DNA from: Dickeya chrysanthemi NCPPB 402
GTDB lineage: Bacteria; Pseudomonadota; Gammaproteobacteria; Enterobacterales; Enterobacteriaceae
Direction of reading: 5' to 3'
Length of the DNA stretch: 64,000 nucleotides
NCBI RefSeq assembly: GCF_000406105.1
Contig: NZ_CM001974.1
Location: forward strand, 3,767,652-3,831,651
Part shown: positions 16,025 to 25,648 of the stretch, one piece after another
Layout of the letters: each line of letters opens with the position of its first letter
Position numbering within the stretch: the first letter of the stretch is position 1
Position numbers and translations under genes: made by a program
Notes under the pieces: generated by a model
The model's database searches: none
Seen by the model: only the letters and a program-made list of their open reading frames with translations
Told to the model about the DNA's origin: nothing

Positions 16025-16942
16025 CTATACCCCCCAGGTCTTATTGATGATTTGACCGTTAACGTTATCATTCTGGCTGTGCAGATATCCCCGTTTGTAA
16101 TCCACAACAGAAAAATTCTCAAGCGCCGTATAAAAACTATTATTGGATGAATACACGCGCGCGTCGCCGTCAACGGTGAAACCTAAATGGAATCCTTTTA
16201 TCATATTATTAAAAACATTAAATTCACCATAGCGAAATAACCCAGGGGCACGAACATAGAGGTTGTAGTAATAATTATTGCAGATAGTGATTCGGGGCTT
16301 GCCTTTAAATCTACTGCTGCCATCAACCGGATAACCGAAGATACAACCGTATCGGTGATTGGCAAAAACACAGTAGGAAATGGTAATGAAATCAGCGCCC
16401 TCTCCAAAATAGATATGCTTATCTTCCGCGCCATCATTAACCGCCCACGGGTGCCCCACGAAGTTACAATGATCCAACCAGTAGCCTTCACCCGAGCTGA
16501 CTCTCAGTTGAATATCGTTATTGCCGTTAATTTTCTTATCATGTAGGAAAGTCAGATTCTTGATGATGACATTCCCCACGTTATTGTCGGCGATCAGGTA
16601 AATATTATTAAGCGTAATCGCTGGATTGCGGCCGACTAAGGTTTTATTCGACCCCAGTAAGATAATGTGCTTATCAGGTGTATTCAGCGTGCTTGTGATA
16701 ACAATATTTTTATGCTCCGGGCCGGCAAGATGGAAAGCCAGCGCGTTTACGTTGTCAACATAGACAATTTGGCCCCCCACTCCCCCACCGCTCACCTGTT
16801 TCATCTTGGCATACCCGGTTACACCACTATCAGACTGGGCAATTCTGGCGTAGGGAAATACGGGCAGCAACACAGCAAGCTTAAGTAAATGCCGCCGTGA
16901 AAAAACGGTATCCATCGCAGGCATAACCGTATTCTTTCGCAT
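16025..16942 (-). CDS. pnlH: PnlH-like pectin lyase homologue with Tat signal
   Basis: A 305-residue parallel beta-helix protein of the pectate/pectin lyase family. The N-terminus contains SRRHLLKLAVLLPVFPYA, a twin-arginine signal. Family landmarks are WLDHCNFVGHPWAVNDG, DFITISYCVFANHRYG and VRAPGLFRYGEFNVFNNM, where the R-x-P arginine is the usual catalytic residue. In D. dadantii the homologue PnlH is exported by Tat, keeps its signal as an anchor, and reaches the outer-membrane surface through the Stt T2SS. Here it starts 11 bases after sttM and is the last gene of that operon. The lyase activity itself is inferred from family membership. Confidence 0.88.
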   Translation of the reverse strand: MRKNTVMPAMDTVFSRRHLLKLAVLLPVFPYARIAQSDSGVTGYAKMKQVSGGGVGGQIVYVDNVNALAFHLAGPEHKNIVITSTLNTPDKHIILLGSNKTLVGRNPAITLNNIYLIADNNVGNVIIKNLTFLHDKKINGNNDIQLRVSSGEGYWLDHCNFVGHPWAVNDGAEDKHIYFGEGADFITISYCVFANHRYGCIFGYPVDGSSRFKGKPRITICNNYYYNLYVRAPGLFRYGEFNVFNNMIKGFHLGFTVDGDARVYSSNNSFYTALENFSVVDYKRGYLHSQNDNVNGQIINKTWGV

Positions 16943-16953
16943 CGTAGCCTCGC

Positions 16954-17415
16954 TTATTCAGTCGGGGTTGAGGAATGTAACACCACATGCATCAGGCGAA
17001 TGTCGCCAGGTTCGCTCGCCGGCACCGCGTCCAGTTGAACCACGCTGATGCCATACTGCTGCTGGAGATCGCTGAGCCAGAGAAACAACGCGTTGAAACC
17101 AACCGCCACAGGAGACGCGAGCACAGCCTCTCGCGGGTGGTACTGAAATGCGGCGGCGAGAGCGGCTGGCGGCGCAGAGCGCCGGAGGGCTTCCTGCAAC
17201 GGCAACGCGAGCGTCTTTTTGTCGGGTCTGGCTACCAGCCAGACGGTGAAATCCTGCTGCTGTGCGACCCAGACGCTGGCTTGATGCAACTGCGCGGATT
17301 TTTCGCGAAAGTGCACCAATAGAGCCGAGAGAAGAATGACGATGGCCCCCATTGCAGCCAGCCAGCGCCGCTGGGCCCGGGTAAACGTGCGCCATGCGTG
17401 CAAGACCGCATTCAC
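16954..17415 (-). CDS. sttM: T2SS inner-membrane platform protein GspM (SttM)
   Basis: A 153-residue bitopic protein: short cytoplasmic start, one membrane segment (WLAAMGAIVILLSALLVHF) and a periplasmic domain with a ferredoxin-like pattern (PVAVGFNALFLWLSDLQQQY, ISVVQLDAVPASEPGDI). This is the GspM layout; GspM pairs with GspL and anchors the ATPase. Its start overlaps the sttL stop by four bases, showing translational coupling. pnlH follows directly. Confidence 0.85.
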   Translation of the reverse strand: MNAVLHAWRTFTRAQRRWLAAMGAIVILLSALLVHFREKSAQLHQASVWVAQQQDFTVWLVARPDKKTLALPLQEALRRSAPPAALAAAFQYHPREAVLASPVAVGFNALFLWLSDLQQQYGISVVQLDAVPASEPGDIRLMHVVLHSSTPTE

Positions 17416-18587
17416 TGCAACCGCCTTATGACGAGGGTGACGTGAGTTTTTTCCGCCTGGGCCTCATGAACAGCCACACTCACGGTGGCAGGAGCCGTAT
17501 GAATGAGCGTTCTGACTTCTGTTTCCGGCAGGAGAACATCAAGCCGAAGTTGACGCTGCGACGCATCGAACTGCAGGCGGGTAATCACTGGGTCGTGGAA
17601 TCGCTGGCTCAGGGTTAAATAATCGGCCAATCGATCAAAGAAGTTGCTCTCACCACTCACCACGAGTTGCTGTTGACGATCGCGGATTAATCGCTCCAGC
17701 ACCGGTAACGAAACACCGGCGTCGCCGATAGGCTGATGAGCATAAAATGTCTGCAAAAATGCCGTGTCACGCTGTATTTGATAGCCCACTATTCCCAACC
17801 CGCTCGCCAGCGCGAGTATCACCGCGGCCAACAGCGCCAGGCTGATGGCCGCGATGTAGCGGTGCCATGACCGTCTATGCGTAATGTGAAGAGAGCCTGG
17901 CAGGCCGCGCAACAGATTGACATCGACACGTTCAGGTGGTGCAAGACGCTGGGCATCCGACAGGGCCGGATGTTGCGCTGCCCAGCACACAGCCTCTACC
18001 GGAGGCGGACCGTAGAGCGATACCGATTCCGGCGCGGCAATATGGGGCAGCAACGTCTGAACCGACGCCGCAGGCAGCCAGTATCCAGCCCCCTTGCTAA
18101 AACGCAGCAACCAACGCTGTTCTGCCCACGCTAAAACTATGGGTGCATCAGGCAGGCTCAACCATTCAGGCAGAATCTGCTTCACGTTAAGCCCTGCTGT
18201 TTTCACCTCATCCAATACCGCCGACAGCCACGCGCGCGAACAGCCGAATATCAACCGACTGCCGCGATCCAGCCGCCACCAGTGAAAATCAGCAGCAGGT
18301 TGCCCCAGCTTATCTTCAATCAGCAGCGCCAGTTGTGCGGCCGATAGCGCGACGTTTCCCGTGACGCTAACCGTTTCCAGCACGCCCTGCTCGGCAGGGA
18401 TCCATAAAATGGCGTCGTCCTCTCGCCGGGTGGCAACGGGCAGCGTTAATTCCGCCAGGCTGCTGGCTTCTCCCTGATGAATCGGCTCACCACTGTCGGC
18501 AGAGCACCACCACCACCGTACTCTTCCATGCGGAGAAGACGGCAACAGGATCGACAGCCGAGCCGTTTTCTTTTGCTTAAAGAACAT
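17412..18587 (-). CDS. sttL: T2SS assembly platform protein GspL (SttL)
   Basis: About 391 residues from the ATG at 18587 (MFFKQKKTARLSILLPSS). The open frame extends further upstream but that part overlaps sttK and does not look like GspL. An actin-like cytoplasmic domain (about 1-220) comes first, followed by a membrane segment (ISLALLAAVILALASGLGIV) and a periplasmic ferredoxin-like domain with FDRLADYLTLSQRF and QRQLRLDVLLPE. GspL links the GspE ATPase to the membrane platform. The start overlaps the sttK stop by 11 bases. Confidence 0.88.
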   Translation of the reverse strand: MFFKQKKTARLSILLPSSPHGRVRWWWCSADSGEPIHQGEASSLAELTLPVATRREDDAILWIPAEQGVLETVSVTGNVALSAAQLALLIEDKLGQPAADFHWWRLDRGSRLIFGCSRAWLSAVLDEVKTAGLNVKQILPEWLSLPDAPIVLAWAEQRWLLRFSKGAGYWLPAASVQTLLPHIAAPESVSLYGPPPVEAVCWAAQHPALSDAQRLAPPERVDVNLLRGLPGSLHITHRRSWHRYIAAISLALLAAVILALASGLGIVGYQIQRDTAFLQTFYAHQPIGDAGVSLPVLERLIRDRQQQLVVSGESNFFDRLADYLTLSQRFHDPVITRLQFDASQRQLRLDVLLPETEVRTLIHTAPATVSVAVHEAQAEKTHVTLVIRRLQ

Positions 18588-19488
18588 CGGGTTCACCAGA
18601 ATCAATAAAATAGCGGCGGCGGTACACCAACGCCTGGCCTTGATAAAAATAGAGCCAGGTCGCAAGACCGAGGTTATGGCCACCTGCGGAGAGGGTCAGG
18701 GTTAAGAGGTAGTGGTGGCTGCCAAAATTAAGGTAGCGATTGTCGTGTGCTAAAGCCGGCGGCAGTTCCTTTACCCCACGCCACCCTGTAGCAGGCCGGC
18801 TCCGTAATAACGACTCCAGTGGCGCCTGTTTATCGGTAATATGCAGCACCTCGGCCAACAGCGGCAGCGTCTCACGGGTTATCGCATTGATGTTGATTTT
18901 AAAGACGTCAGACGTTTCCGACAGTGAGAAAATTGGCCACACACAGCTGATCCGCTGCAAGAAAGACCTTTCCGCCGCCGGCAACGGAAGCTGGCTCAAC
19001 TGGCTGATATCGCTAAATTCCGCGCCGTTCAGCATGGTTTTCAGCGTATCCTGCGACGGAAGGGGCGAAAAACCCTGCTTTGCTAATACGGCATCGATCC
19101 AGTCGCGGGCCATATTTTTACGAACGCCGGCGCGGTCAGATTTCTTCGCCTCAATCAGCAGCCAGTTGAGATTAAAACAGCCCGATAAATCTTTTACCTG
19201 GTAGCGGATCGTCTGACCGCTACTGTCTTGCTTCGTACCCGTTGCGGCAAGCGCACCGGTAATAAGCTGGCTATGATGCTGAGCCAACTGCACGCGCAGG
19301 CTTTGCGCTATTATCGATTCTGCACTCAACAACGCCCAGCGCTGGTTCATCTGTTGGCGATGGTGACGCAGCGAATAATGCACCAGCAGGCTGTTCTGCA
19401 TCACTCCCGCCAGTAAAAGCATGCCGATCAACACCACCAGCATCACCATCAGCAGGATAACGCCTTTTTGGTCATCAGCACGCGTCAT
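18577..19488 (-). CDS. sttK: Minor pseudopilin GspK (SttK)
   Basis: A 303-residue large minor pseudopilin. The N-terminus has a short basic leader, then GVILLMVMLVVLIGMLLLAG, the hydrophobic helix after the prepilin peptidase site. GspK-type inserts follow, with CFNLNWLL, DWIDAVLAKQGFSPL and the helix-hairpin-helix-like ITRETLPLLAEVLHI. GspK caps the pseudopilus tip with GspI and GspJ. Its start overlaps sttJ by four bases. Confidence 0.88.
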   Translation of the reverse strand: MTRADDQKGVILLMVMLVVLIGMLLLAGVMQNSLLVHYSLRHHRQQMNQRWALLSAESIIAQSLRVQLAQHHSQLITGALAATGTKQDSSGQTIRYQVKDLSGCFNLNWLLIEAKKSDRAGVRKNMARDWIDAVLAKQGFSPLPSQDTLKTMLNGAEFSDISQLSQLPLPAAERSFLQRISCVWPIFSLSETSDVFKININAITRETLPLLAEVLHITDKQAPLESLLRSRPATGWRGVKELPPALAHDNRYLNFGSHHYLLTLTLSAGGHNLGLATWLYFYQGQALVYRRRYFIDSGEPDVL

Positions 19489-20030
19489 GGCACGCCCCTC
19501 AGCAAAATCAGCCGCTGATACGTTCCCAAATCGCTAAGGGTCACGGTGAATTCAATGGCGCTGGGCGGCAAAGGCTGCCAACCGGTCTCGTTTTGCCAAC
19601 TGCCTTGCTGGTAAAAACGCAGACGCCAGCTCTGCACGCCGGTCAGAACCGCCTGCCAGCGGGGGGCGAGCGACGTTTGTCGGTAAATCACGCCGTCCTG
19701 CAAGCGCCACACGATCCGCACGGTCGATGTCCGTTGAGAAAGCAGGCCGCTACTGAATGCCAGCGTACTCAACTTGCTCCCATCCAGCGGCTCAGTAAAC
19801 AGCAATATGCTCCCACCGGCACGTTTAAACGGGACGAGGTTAGAGAGGTCCTGATGCATCTGCTGCACGCCCGTCACCAGCATAGTGATATGCTGCTGCC
19901 GGAGGCGTAAACGCTGACTTCCGCTAGTCAGCCCTCGCAGTATAAAGAGTGCGCTCACCAGCAGTACCGAGGCAACGGCGACGGAAAGCAGCACCTCCAA
20001 AAGCGAAAATCCTCTCTGGGTCTGTTTCAT
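19485..20030 (-). CDS. sttJ: Minor pseudopilin GspJ (SttJ)
   Basis: A 181-residue pseudopilin with leader MKQTQRG and the processed helix FSLLEVLLSVAVASVLLVSA, including the conserved glutamate at +5. The rest fits GspJ (SGSQRLRLRQQHITML, QMHQDLSNLVPF, WRLRFYQQGSWQNETGW). It belongs to the tip complex of the pseudopilus and is coupled to sttI and sttK by short overlaps. Confidence 0.9.
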   Translation of the reverse strand: MKQTQRGFSLLEVLLSVAVASVLLVSALFILRGLTSGSQRLRLRQQHITMLVTGVQQMHQDLSNLVPFKRAGGSILLFTEPLDGSKLSTLAFSSGLLSQRTSTVRIVWRLQDGVIYRQTSLAPRWQAVLTGVQSWRLRFYQQGSWQNETGWQPLPPSAIEFTVTLSDLGTYQRLILLRGVP

Positions 20031-20395
20031 GGCGGCGCAATACTGAGCTGGACTAGCGGCTGCGACTGCGTGGCATTAAAGACCCTGACCTGCAACCGCC
20101 TCATGCCTGACGGCGCGACGTCCTGCGTGTAGCCCAATTCCCAGCGCCAGCGTTGATTGCCCATCACGCTATTGCCAGACGCTTGCTCGTCGCCGGCAGA
20201 TAACGGCGTCAGGCGGGAGAGAACCAGAATATTATCTGCGACCCAGCCTGCGATAATCGCCTCCTGAGTGTAGGCCGTCATCGCCATCTGCTGAGAAACA
20301 ACGCGAAGAATAGTGCTACCGCACAGCGCCAGAATAAACACAGCGATTAATACTTCCAGCAAAATTATCCCTCTGACTTTTTTATTATTGGTCAT
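20027..20395 (-). CDS. sttI: Minor pseudopilin GspI (SttI)
   Basis: A 122-residue pseudopilin: leader ending VRG, then IILLEVLIAVFILALCGSTI with the +5 glutamate, followed by the small GspI domain (YTQEAIIAGWVADNIL, QRWRWELGYTQDV). It would nucleate the pseudopilus tip. No gspH gene lies between it and sttG; only 35 bases separate them. Confidence 0.88.
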   Translation of the reverse strand: MTNNKKVRGIILLEVLIAVFILALCGSTILRVVSQQMAMTAYTQEAIIAGWVADNILVLSRLTPLSAGDEQASGNSVMGNQRWRWELGYTQDVAPSGMRRLQVRVFNATQSQPLVQLSIAPP

Positions 20396-20430
20396 AAGGC
20401 ACCTCTCGCTTTTTTATTTCGAAACAGCGA

Positions 20431-20847
20431 CTATTTCGTCCAGTTTCCAATATCATCTGCGGTGGCGGCTTTTTCATCCGGCCCTGAAGAGTAAATATCG
20501 ACATCCTTATGCTGACCCGGGTTAGCATAATAGTAGGCATGTCCCCAAGGGTCTTTGGGAAGTTCGGATACATAACCGCCGCTCAGGCTTGCGCGGTTTT
20601 TTTCTGCCGTCAGCGCAGACAACCCCTCCTGTTCTTCCGGGAAGTGATTATGATCGAGATGATACATCTCTAATGCGTTTTCAATGGCGCTGATATCCGC
20701 TTTGGCTTTTTGAATATTGGCTCGCTGTTTGCTCCCCATGATATTGGGAATGATCAGGGTGGTCATTAATCCAATAATGACAATAACAACCATAATCTCC
20801 ATCAAGGTAAACCCTTGCTGGACGCTTTTAATGCGCCGATATGACAT
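20431..20847 (-). CDS. sttG: Major pseudopilin GspG (SttG)
   Basis: A 138-residue major pseudopilin with the hallmark prepilin site QQGFTLMEIMVVIVIIGLM. The C-terminal DVDIYSSGPDEKAATADDIG holds the aspartates of the family's calcium site. Cleavage needs a prepilin peptidase (GspO/PilD), for which there is no gene in this cluster, so a peptidase encoded elsewhere must serve it. Located between sttF and sttI. Confidence 0.93.
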   Translation of the reverse strand: MSYRRIKSVQQGFTLMEIMVVIVIIGLMTTLIIPNIMGSKQRANIQKAKADISAIENALEMYHLDHNHFPEEQEGLSALTAEKNRASLSGGYVSELPKDPWGHAYYYANPGQHKDVDIYSSGPDEKAATADDIGNWTK

Positions 20848-20866
20848 AAATATTTACTCTCTGGCG

Positions 20867-22075
20867 TTAGATAGTATTACTGAGTTGCATAATAGGCTGG
20901 AGTATTGACATAACAATAAATAAAATCAGGCTGGAGATGATAATTAATAAACCATTCTCACTTAGCAGTAATACCAAACTAATTCTCCGCTTAAGACTCT
21001 CCTCCTGTATATCGGCGATATACTTCAGCATCTGTTCCAGCCTGCCGCTTTGCTCACCGGAGGCAATCATATGTTTTACCATCCCGGAAAATATGTCGTT
21101 ATTACTGAGCGATTCGGTGAGCGACTTACCTTCGTTTACCTTTTGGCTGGCTACGGCAAGCTGAAAGCGCGCAAAACTGTTGTTAAGTACATTTTCGGCT
21201 ACGCTCATCGACTCCAGCAGCGGGATTGCGCTGGCGATTAAGATCTCCATGGTGCGGATATAGCGTGCGCTGCTTATATCCCTTAATAACGGGCCGATGA
21301 CGTGTAGCCTGAGCAGGTGACGATCCAGCCAGAGTTTACGCGCGGGTATGCGTATAATCTGGTGCAGGCCGATGACCAGCGCTACCAGCGCGGCCAGCAA
21401 CACCCAACCATATTGATTCAACAAATCGCTGATGACTAACAGCGTTCGCGTGGTCAGCGGCAACGGGGTATGCATTTGCTGAAGTTGCATGACAACCTGC
21501 GGCACCACCGAGGAGAGTAAAACCGACACCACAATGACGCTCATTACGGCAAGCAGCGCGGGATAAAGCAGCGCCTGAATTAACGCATTCTTGGTTTTCT
21601 GCCGCTGATCGAGATAATCCGCCAGCCTGATTAGCACCAGCGCCAGGCAGCCCGTCGCTTCCCCGGCAGCAACCATCGCGCAGTATAAGCGATTAAAGCT
21701 GTGCGGCAGGGTTTGCAGCGCCTGCGCAAAACTCACGCCTGCTATCAGTTGTTCCCGCACGGCGTTGAGCACCCCCCCTACGGCCGGCTTATCCGCCTGA
21801 CCAGCCAGCGTGGTTAACGCTTCCTCCAGCGGAATGCCCGCGTCAAGCAGAGAAGCAAGCTGGCGAGTTAATAACGCCAGATCGAGGGTGGATAATCTTT
21901 CATAGCGGCTCAGGAAAAGCAGCCACTGTTGCAGCAGGCTGATGCGGCAACTGACCATAATTAGCTGCCGGGCGAATAACTGCTCCCGCAACGACTCTTG
22001 CGAAAAAGCGCGGCGGTGGCCGGTCACCACCTCCCCGTCTTTATTGACCGCAATATAGCGAAAATTACGCATCAT
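20867..22075 (-). CDS. sttF: T2SS inner-membrane platform protein GspF (SttF)
   Basis: About 402 residues from the ATG at 22075 or 22072 (MRNFRYIAVNKDGEVVTG); an in-frame start further upstream lies inside sttE and is less likely. Two GspF domains alternate with three membrane segments (LIQALLYPALLAVMSVIVVS, YGWVLLAALVALVIGLHQII, LLLSENGLLIIISSLILFIV). GspF is the polytopic platform that couples GspE to pseudopilus growth. The start is 5 to 8 bases before the sttE stop on the coding strand's downstream side, that is, the genes abut or overlap slightly. Confidence 0.9.
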   Translation of the reverse strand: MMRNFRYIAVNKDGEVVTGHRRAFSQESLREQLFARQLIMVSCRISLLQQWLLFLSRYERLSTLDLALLTRQLASLLDAGIPLEEALTTLAGQADKPAVGGVLNAVREQLIAGVSFAQALQTLPHSFNRLYCAMVAAGEATGCLALVLIRLADYLDQRQKTKNALIQALLYPALLAVMSVIVVSVLLSSVVPQVVMQLQQMHTPLPLTTRTLLVISDLLNQYGWVLLAALVALVIGLHQIIRIPARKLWLDRHLLRLHVIGPLLRDISSARYIRTMEILIASAIPLLESMSVAENVLNNSFARFQLAVASQKVNEGKSLTESLSNNDIFSGMVKHMIASGEQSGRLEQMLKYIADIQEESLKRRISLVLLLSENGLLIIISSLILFIVMSILQPIMQLSNTI

Positions 22076-23540
22076 CAAGCTCACCTGTAACCCGGATGAC
22101 CTCATCAAGCGAGGTTAAACCAGCCAGGACTTTATTGACCCCATCCAGGCTGAGTGAAGCCGCATTTCCAGCCAGCGCTGCCAACTCACTCTCATTTTTT
22201 TGCTGATAGATCGCTACACGCATCGGTTCATTAATCACCACCAGCGTCTGAATCAGCGTACGCCCGAGATAACCGGTATTAAAACAGGCCGGGCAGCCCT
22301 GCGCGCGATATCCCGTCATGCCCTCCCGCCAGGGCACGCTGAGCATCCGGCATTCCGCTTGCGTGATGGCTACGGGCTGACGGCAGTGGACGCACAGGCA
22401 TCTCACCAGTCGCTGCGCCATGACGGCATTCAGCGCACTGGCCAGCATAAAAGGCTCTACGCCCATATCCTGCAAGCGGGTAAGTGCGCTGATGGCGGTA
22501 TTGGTATGTAGCGTCGACAGCACCAGATGGCCGGTCATCGATGCCTGTACCGCTATCTGCGCCGTTTCCTGATCGCGAATTTCGCCGATTAAAATCACGT
22601 CAGGGTCCTGACGCAAAATAGCCCGCAACCCTTTCGCGAACGTCATACCAATTTTGCCGTTAACCTGAGTCTGCGAGATATTGGCGATGTCATATTCGAC
22701 CGGATCTTCGATGGTCATGATGTTCAGCTTTTCTTGATCCAGTTCGTTGATCATCGCATACAGCGTTGAGCTTTTACCCGACCCGGTCGGCCCCGTGACC
22801 AGAATGATGCCATTCGGCCGGCTCACTAACGACACCACCTTTTTTCTCACCGCGTCAGGTATGCCGAGCTGACGTAAATCCAGTTTAACGGCGTTTTTAT
22901 CCAGCAAACGCAGCACAATCCTTTCGCCATAACTAGAGGGTAATACCGACACCCTGACATCTACGGCCCGGCCCAATATACGTAAACTCATGCGCCCGTC
23001 CTGCGGTTTGCGTTTTTCTGCAATATCCAGGCGGGACATAATCTTTAGTCGCGAAACCAGCAACGAAGAGAGGCGCCGTTCCGGCTCAAGCTTTTTGTGC
23101 AGTACGCCATCAAGGCGAAAACGGATGGCGACCCGCTGCTCAAACGTTTCAATATGGACATCGGAAGCGTGTTCCTTCAGCGCCTGCGCAAGAATCGCGT
23201 TAATCAGCTTAACGATAGGCGGATTATCTTCGTTATTGAGAATCTCTTCGTACACCGGCAGCGCATCGGCTAACTGGTACATATCCAGATCCTCGCTCAG
23301 CCCGGCCATAACCTCACTCGCCCGCTGATCGCTATTCTGAAACGTGCTGGCGATACGCTCCGCGAAGGCGTCCTCGTCGGTGACGATGAGTAACGTGCCC
23401 GGCGGGCAATGGCGCAACGCACTCATAATCGCCTGCGGATGGGCATCGCTACGGTAATAAATCCGCCAGACGTCATCTTGTCTCTCAATTAAAATGCCCT
23501 GGCTTTTCGCCCACTCCAGGCTAGAGACCTTTGGATGCAT
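22065..23540 (-). CDS. sttE: T2SS ATPase GspE (SttE)
   Basis: A 491-residue secretion ATPase. Walker A is GPTGSGKS (250-257). Other family signatures are the Asp box (TIEDPVEYDI), LRQDPDVILIGEIRDQETAQ (Walker B), and the His box VLSTLHTNTAISALTRLQDM. A zinc site is present with CLCVHC and CPAC. The N-terminal domain binds GspL. The ATG at 23540 overlaps the sttD stop as TAATG, so translation is coupled. Confidence 0.95.
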   Translation of the reverse strand: MHPKVSSLEWAKSQGILIERQDDVWRIYYRSDAHPQAIMSALRHCPPGTLLIVTDEDAFAERIASTFQNSDQRASEVMAGLSEDLDMYQLADALPVYEEILNNEDNPPIVKLINAILAQALKEHASDVHIETFEQRVAIRFRLDGVLHKKLEPERRLSSLLVSRLKIMSRLDIAEKRKPQDGRMSLRILGRAVDVRVSVLPSSYGERIVLRLLDKNAVKLDLRQLGIPDAVRKKVVSLVSRPNGIILVTGPTGSGKSSTLYAMINELDQEKLNIMTIEDPVEYDIANISQTQVNGKIGMTFAKGLRAILRQDPDVILIGEIRDQETAQIAVQASMTGHLVLSTLHTNTAISALTRLQDMGVEPFMLASALNAVMAQRLVRCLCVHCRQPVAITQAECRMLSVPWREGMTGYRAQGCPACFNTGYLGRTLIQTLVVINEPMRVAIYQQKNESELAALAGNAASLSLDGVNKVLAGLTSLDEVIRVTGELDDA

Positions 23541-25633
23541 TAGCGCAGACTCGCCGTGAATTTCTGAATGCTGTTCAGAATAGCGTTCACTCCGGCATTC
23601 GGGCCTTCGGTCGCATGGGACTCGGAGAAACGCCGCACCGCCTCATCAGCCACAGAGGAAGACGCGCCTTGCCTTGCCTGCGCGGCCTCAACACCATCGC
23701 TACGAATAATTCGCGGGCGGATAAACAGCATCAGATTACGTTTGTCATTGTTATGTGAGGTATACCTGAATAAGTTGCCCAGCCAGGGGATATCACCCAG
23801 CAGAGGAACCTTGTTAGTGGTCTCTTTATTCTCGTCATCCAATAACCCGCCAATCACGACGGTTTCGTCATCCTGAACTTGCACCACGTTATTTACCGTA
23901 CGAATATTAAACACCGAGCCGAGATTACTATTTACCTGCGCGGTATCGGACAAGCTGGAAATTTCCTGCGAAATATGTAACAGAATGGTTCCACTCTGAT
24001 TGATGCGGGGCAGGATACTGAACTTAATGCCAATAGTGCGCCGCTGGACCGTATTAAAAATATTATCGTTATTGGTGGTTTGCGAGCCGGTTAAAATAGG
24101 TACGTCCTGACCGACGTTAAATTCTGCGCGGTGATTGTCGAGGGTAACGACGCTGGGCGTTGCGAGAATATTATTACGCTTATTACTTTCGAGCGCGTTA
24201 AATAATGTTCCCCAGTTGCCATGATAAAAACCGGCAACCAGTCCCTCTGTCCCTTTTAACGCATTGACTAATGGATTAGCCTGATTGAACCCATTCCCGG
24301 CGTTAACGCCAGTGAAGTTGCTGCCGCCATAATTTCTATTTCCCCAGGCGATGCCGAGATTCAAGCCTTCGGCTTGCTGTACTTCCACCACAATCGCTTC
24401 AACCAGTACCTGCTCATGCCGGACGTCAAGCTGCTGTATAATTGATGCCGCCTGACGCATAGCTGCGGGTGGCGCGCTGACGATCACTGCATTGTTATCG
24501 CGATCGGCATGGGCGCGGATTTGCCTCACCAGCGTATCACCGTCGCTGAACAGACTGCCGAGATCATTCGAAAAACCTTCGCCAGATGCAGGATCTGTAC
24601 CGCCGCTGGCAGCCTGATCGTCAGGGTTGACGGACTGTTCCAGGCCCATATTGCCTTGCGACTGCTGCGCGTCCATCGACATGGTGCTACTACTGGTGCT
24701 CCTGCCCGTACTCGGCGGTGTGCCTGGCTCAGAACTTCCTGACTGGTTATTGGTGAACAGTTTCGCTATCTGCACCGCATCGGCATACTTTAAAAAAAAC
24801 ACTTGGGATTGCTGATCGGGCACGTCCATAGCTGAAATTAACCGTCTGATTTCCGTCTTCACGTGCGCGCTGCCTTTGACCATAATGGTCCTGGTCGCAT
24901 CGTTGCCGTAAATTAACGGCGCATCTTTATCTTCAGGGTTGAGGTTTCTGAAAGCGCCCTGCAAAGATTTAGCAATATCCGACGCTTTTGCCCGGCTCAC
25001 GCCAAATACCGCCGGACTGTTATCTTTTCTGGCATTGTCAACCTGATTCACAATGTCCACCAGTCGTTTAACCACATCCTCGCGCCCGGTGAAGATAAAC
25101 AAATTACCTGGTGAGTAATATTTCAGTTTCACCGCAACGTCTTCCGATATTCGACTTAAAATAGGCTCCAGTTCTGAACCGGGCAGCGCATCCATTTTTG
25201 CCAGACGCACCACAATATTTTTTCCTCGGCCGGTGTTGCCTTCAGTCCAGGCTGCCCGTAAGGATTGCGCCAAAGGGACAATATTCAGAGTGTGGTTATC
25301 AATTTGAACCACGCTGTAGCCATAGGTTTCCATCACGTTAAGGAAGAAAACAAAATATTGGGTTTCATCCAAATCATCATAACTACGTACAGAAACCTGC
25401 CCGGTCACTGACGGATCAATAATAATATTTTTCTTTAAAACTTGTGCTGCAGTCGCAACAAACTCCTTTATTTCCACTTCACGAAATGAGGCTGAATATT
25501 TATTTGATGTATTCGCAGACGTTGTGGCAGCTAAAGAATGAACATCATCAGTCGTCATCGACTTTTCAGCATAAACACGTTGCGATATGATAAAAATTAA
25601 AAACAGTGCGTTTGCCCTAAAAATGTTGTTCAT
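23540..25633 (-). CDS. sttD: T2SS outer-membrane secretin GspD (SttD)
   Basis: A 697-residue secretin: Sec signal peptide (LFLIFIISQRVYA), N0 domain (REVEIKEFVATAAQVLKKNI), N1-N3 domains with NLFIFTGREDVVKRLVDIV and a Ser/Gly-rich loop around residues 305-350, then the membrane secretin domain ending VPLLGDIPWLGNLFRYT. A C-terminal tail (RFSESHATEGPNAGVNAILN) resembles an S-domain, which binds a pilotin. The lipoprotein at 14243-14653 is the likely partner. The gene follows the gspC-like gene after 15 bases. Confidence 0.95.
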   Translation of the reverse strand: MNNIFRANALFLIFIISQRVYAEKSMTTDDVHSLAATTSANTSNKYSASFREVEIKEFVATAAQVLKKNIIIDPSVTGQVSVRSYDDLDETQYFVFFLNVMETYGYSVVQIDNHTLNIVPLAQSLRAAWTEGNTGRGKNIVVRLAKMDALPGSELEPILSRISEDVAVKLKYYSPGNLFIFTGREDVVKRLVDIVNQVDNARKDNSPAVFGVSRAKASDIAKSLQGAFRNLNPEDKDAPLIYGNDATRTIMVKGSAHVKTEIRRLISAMDVPDQQSQVFFLKYADAVQIAKLFTNNQSGSSEPGTPPSTGRSTSSSTMSMDAQQSQGNMGLEQSVNPDDQAASGGTDPASGEGFSNDLGSLFSDGDTLVRQIRAHADRDNNAVIVSAPPAAMRQAASIIQQLDVRHEQVLVEAIVVEVQQAEGLNLGIAWGNRNYGGSNFTGVNAGNGFNQANPLVNALKGTEGLVAGFYHGNWGTLFNALESNKRNNILATPSVVTLDNHRAEFNVGQDVPILTGSQTTNNDNIFNTVQRRTIGIKFSILPRINQSGTILLHISQEISSLSDTAQVNSNLGSVFNIRTVNNVVQVQDDETVVIGGLLDDENKETTNKVPLLGDIPWLGNLFRYTSHNNDKRNLMLFIRPRIIRSDGVEAAQARQGASSSVADEAVRRFSESHATEGPNAGVNAILNSIQKFTASLR

Positions 25634-25648
25634 TCTTAGATCCTGATC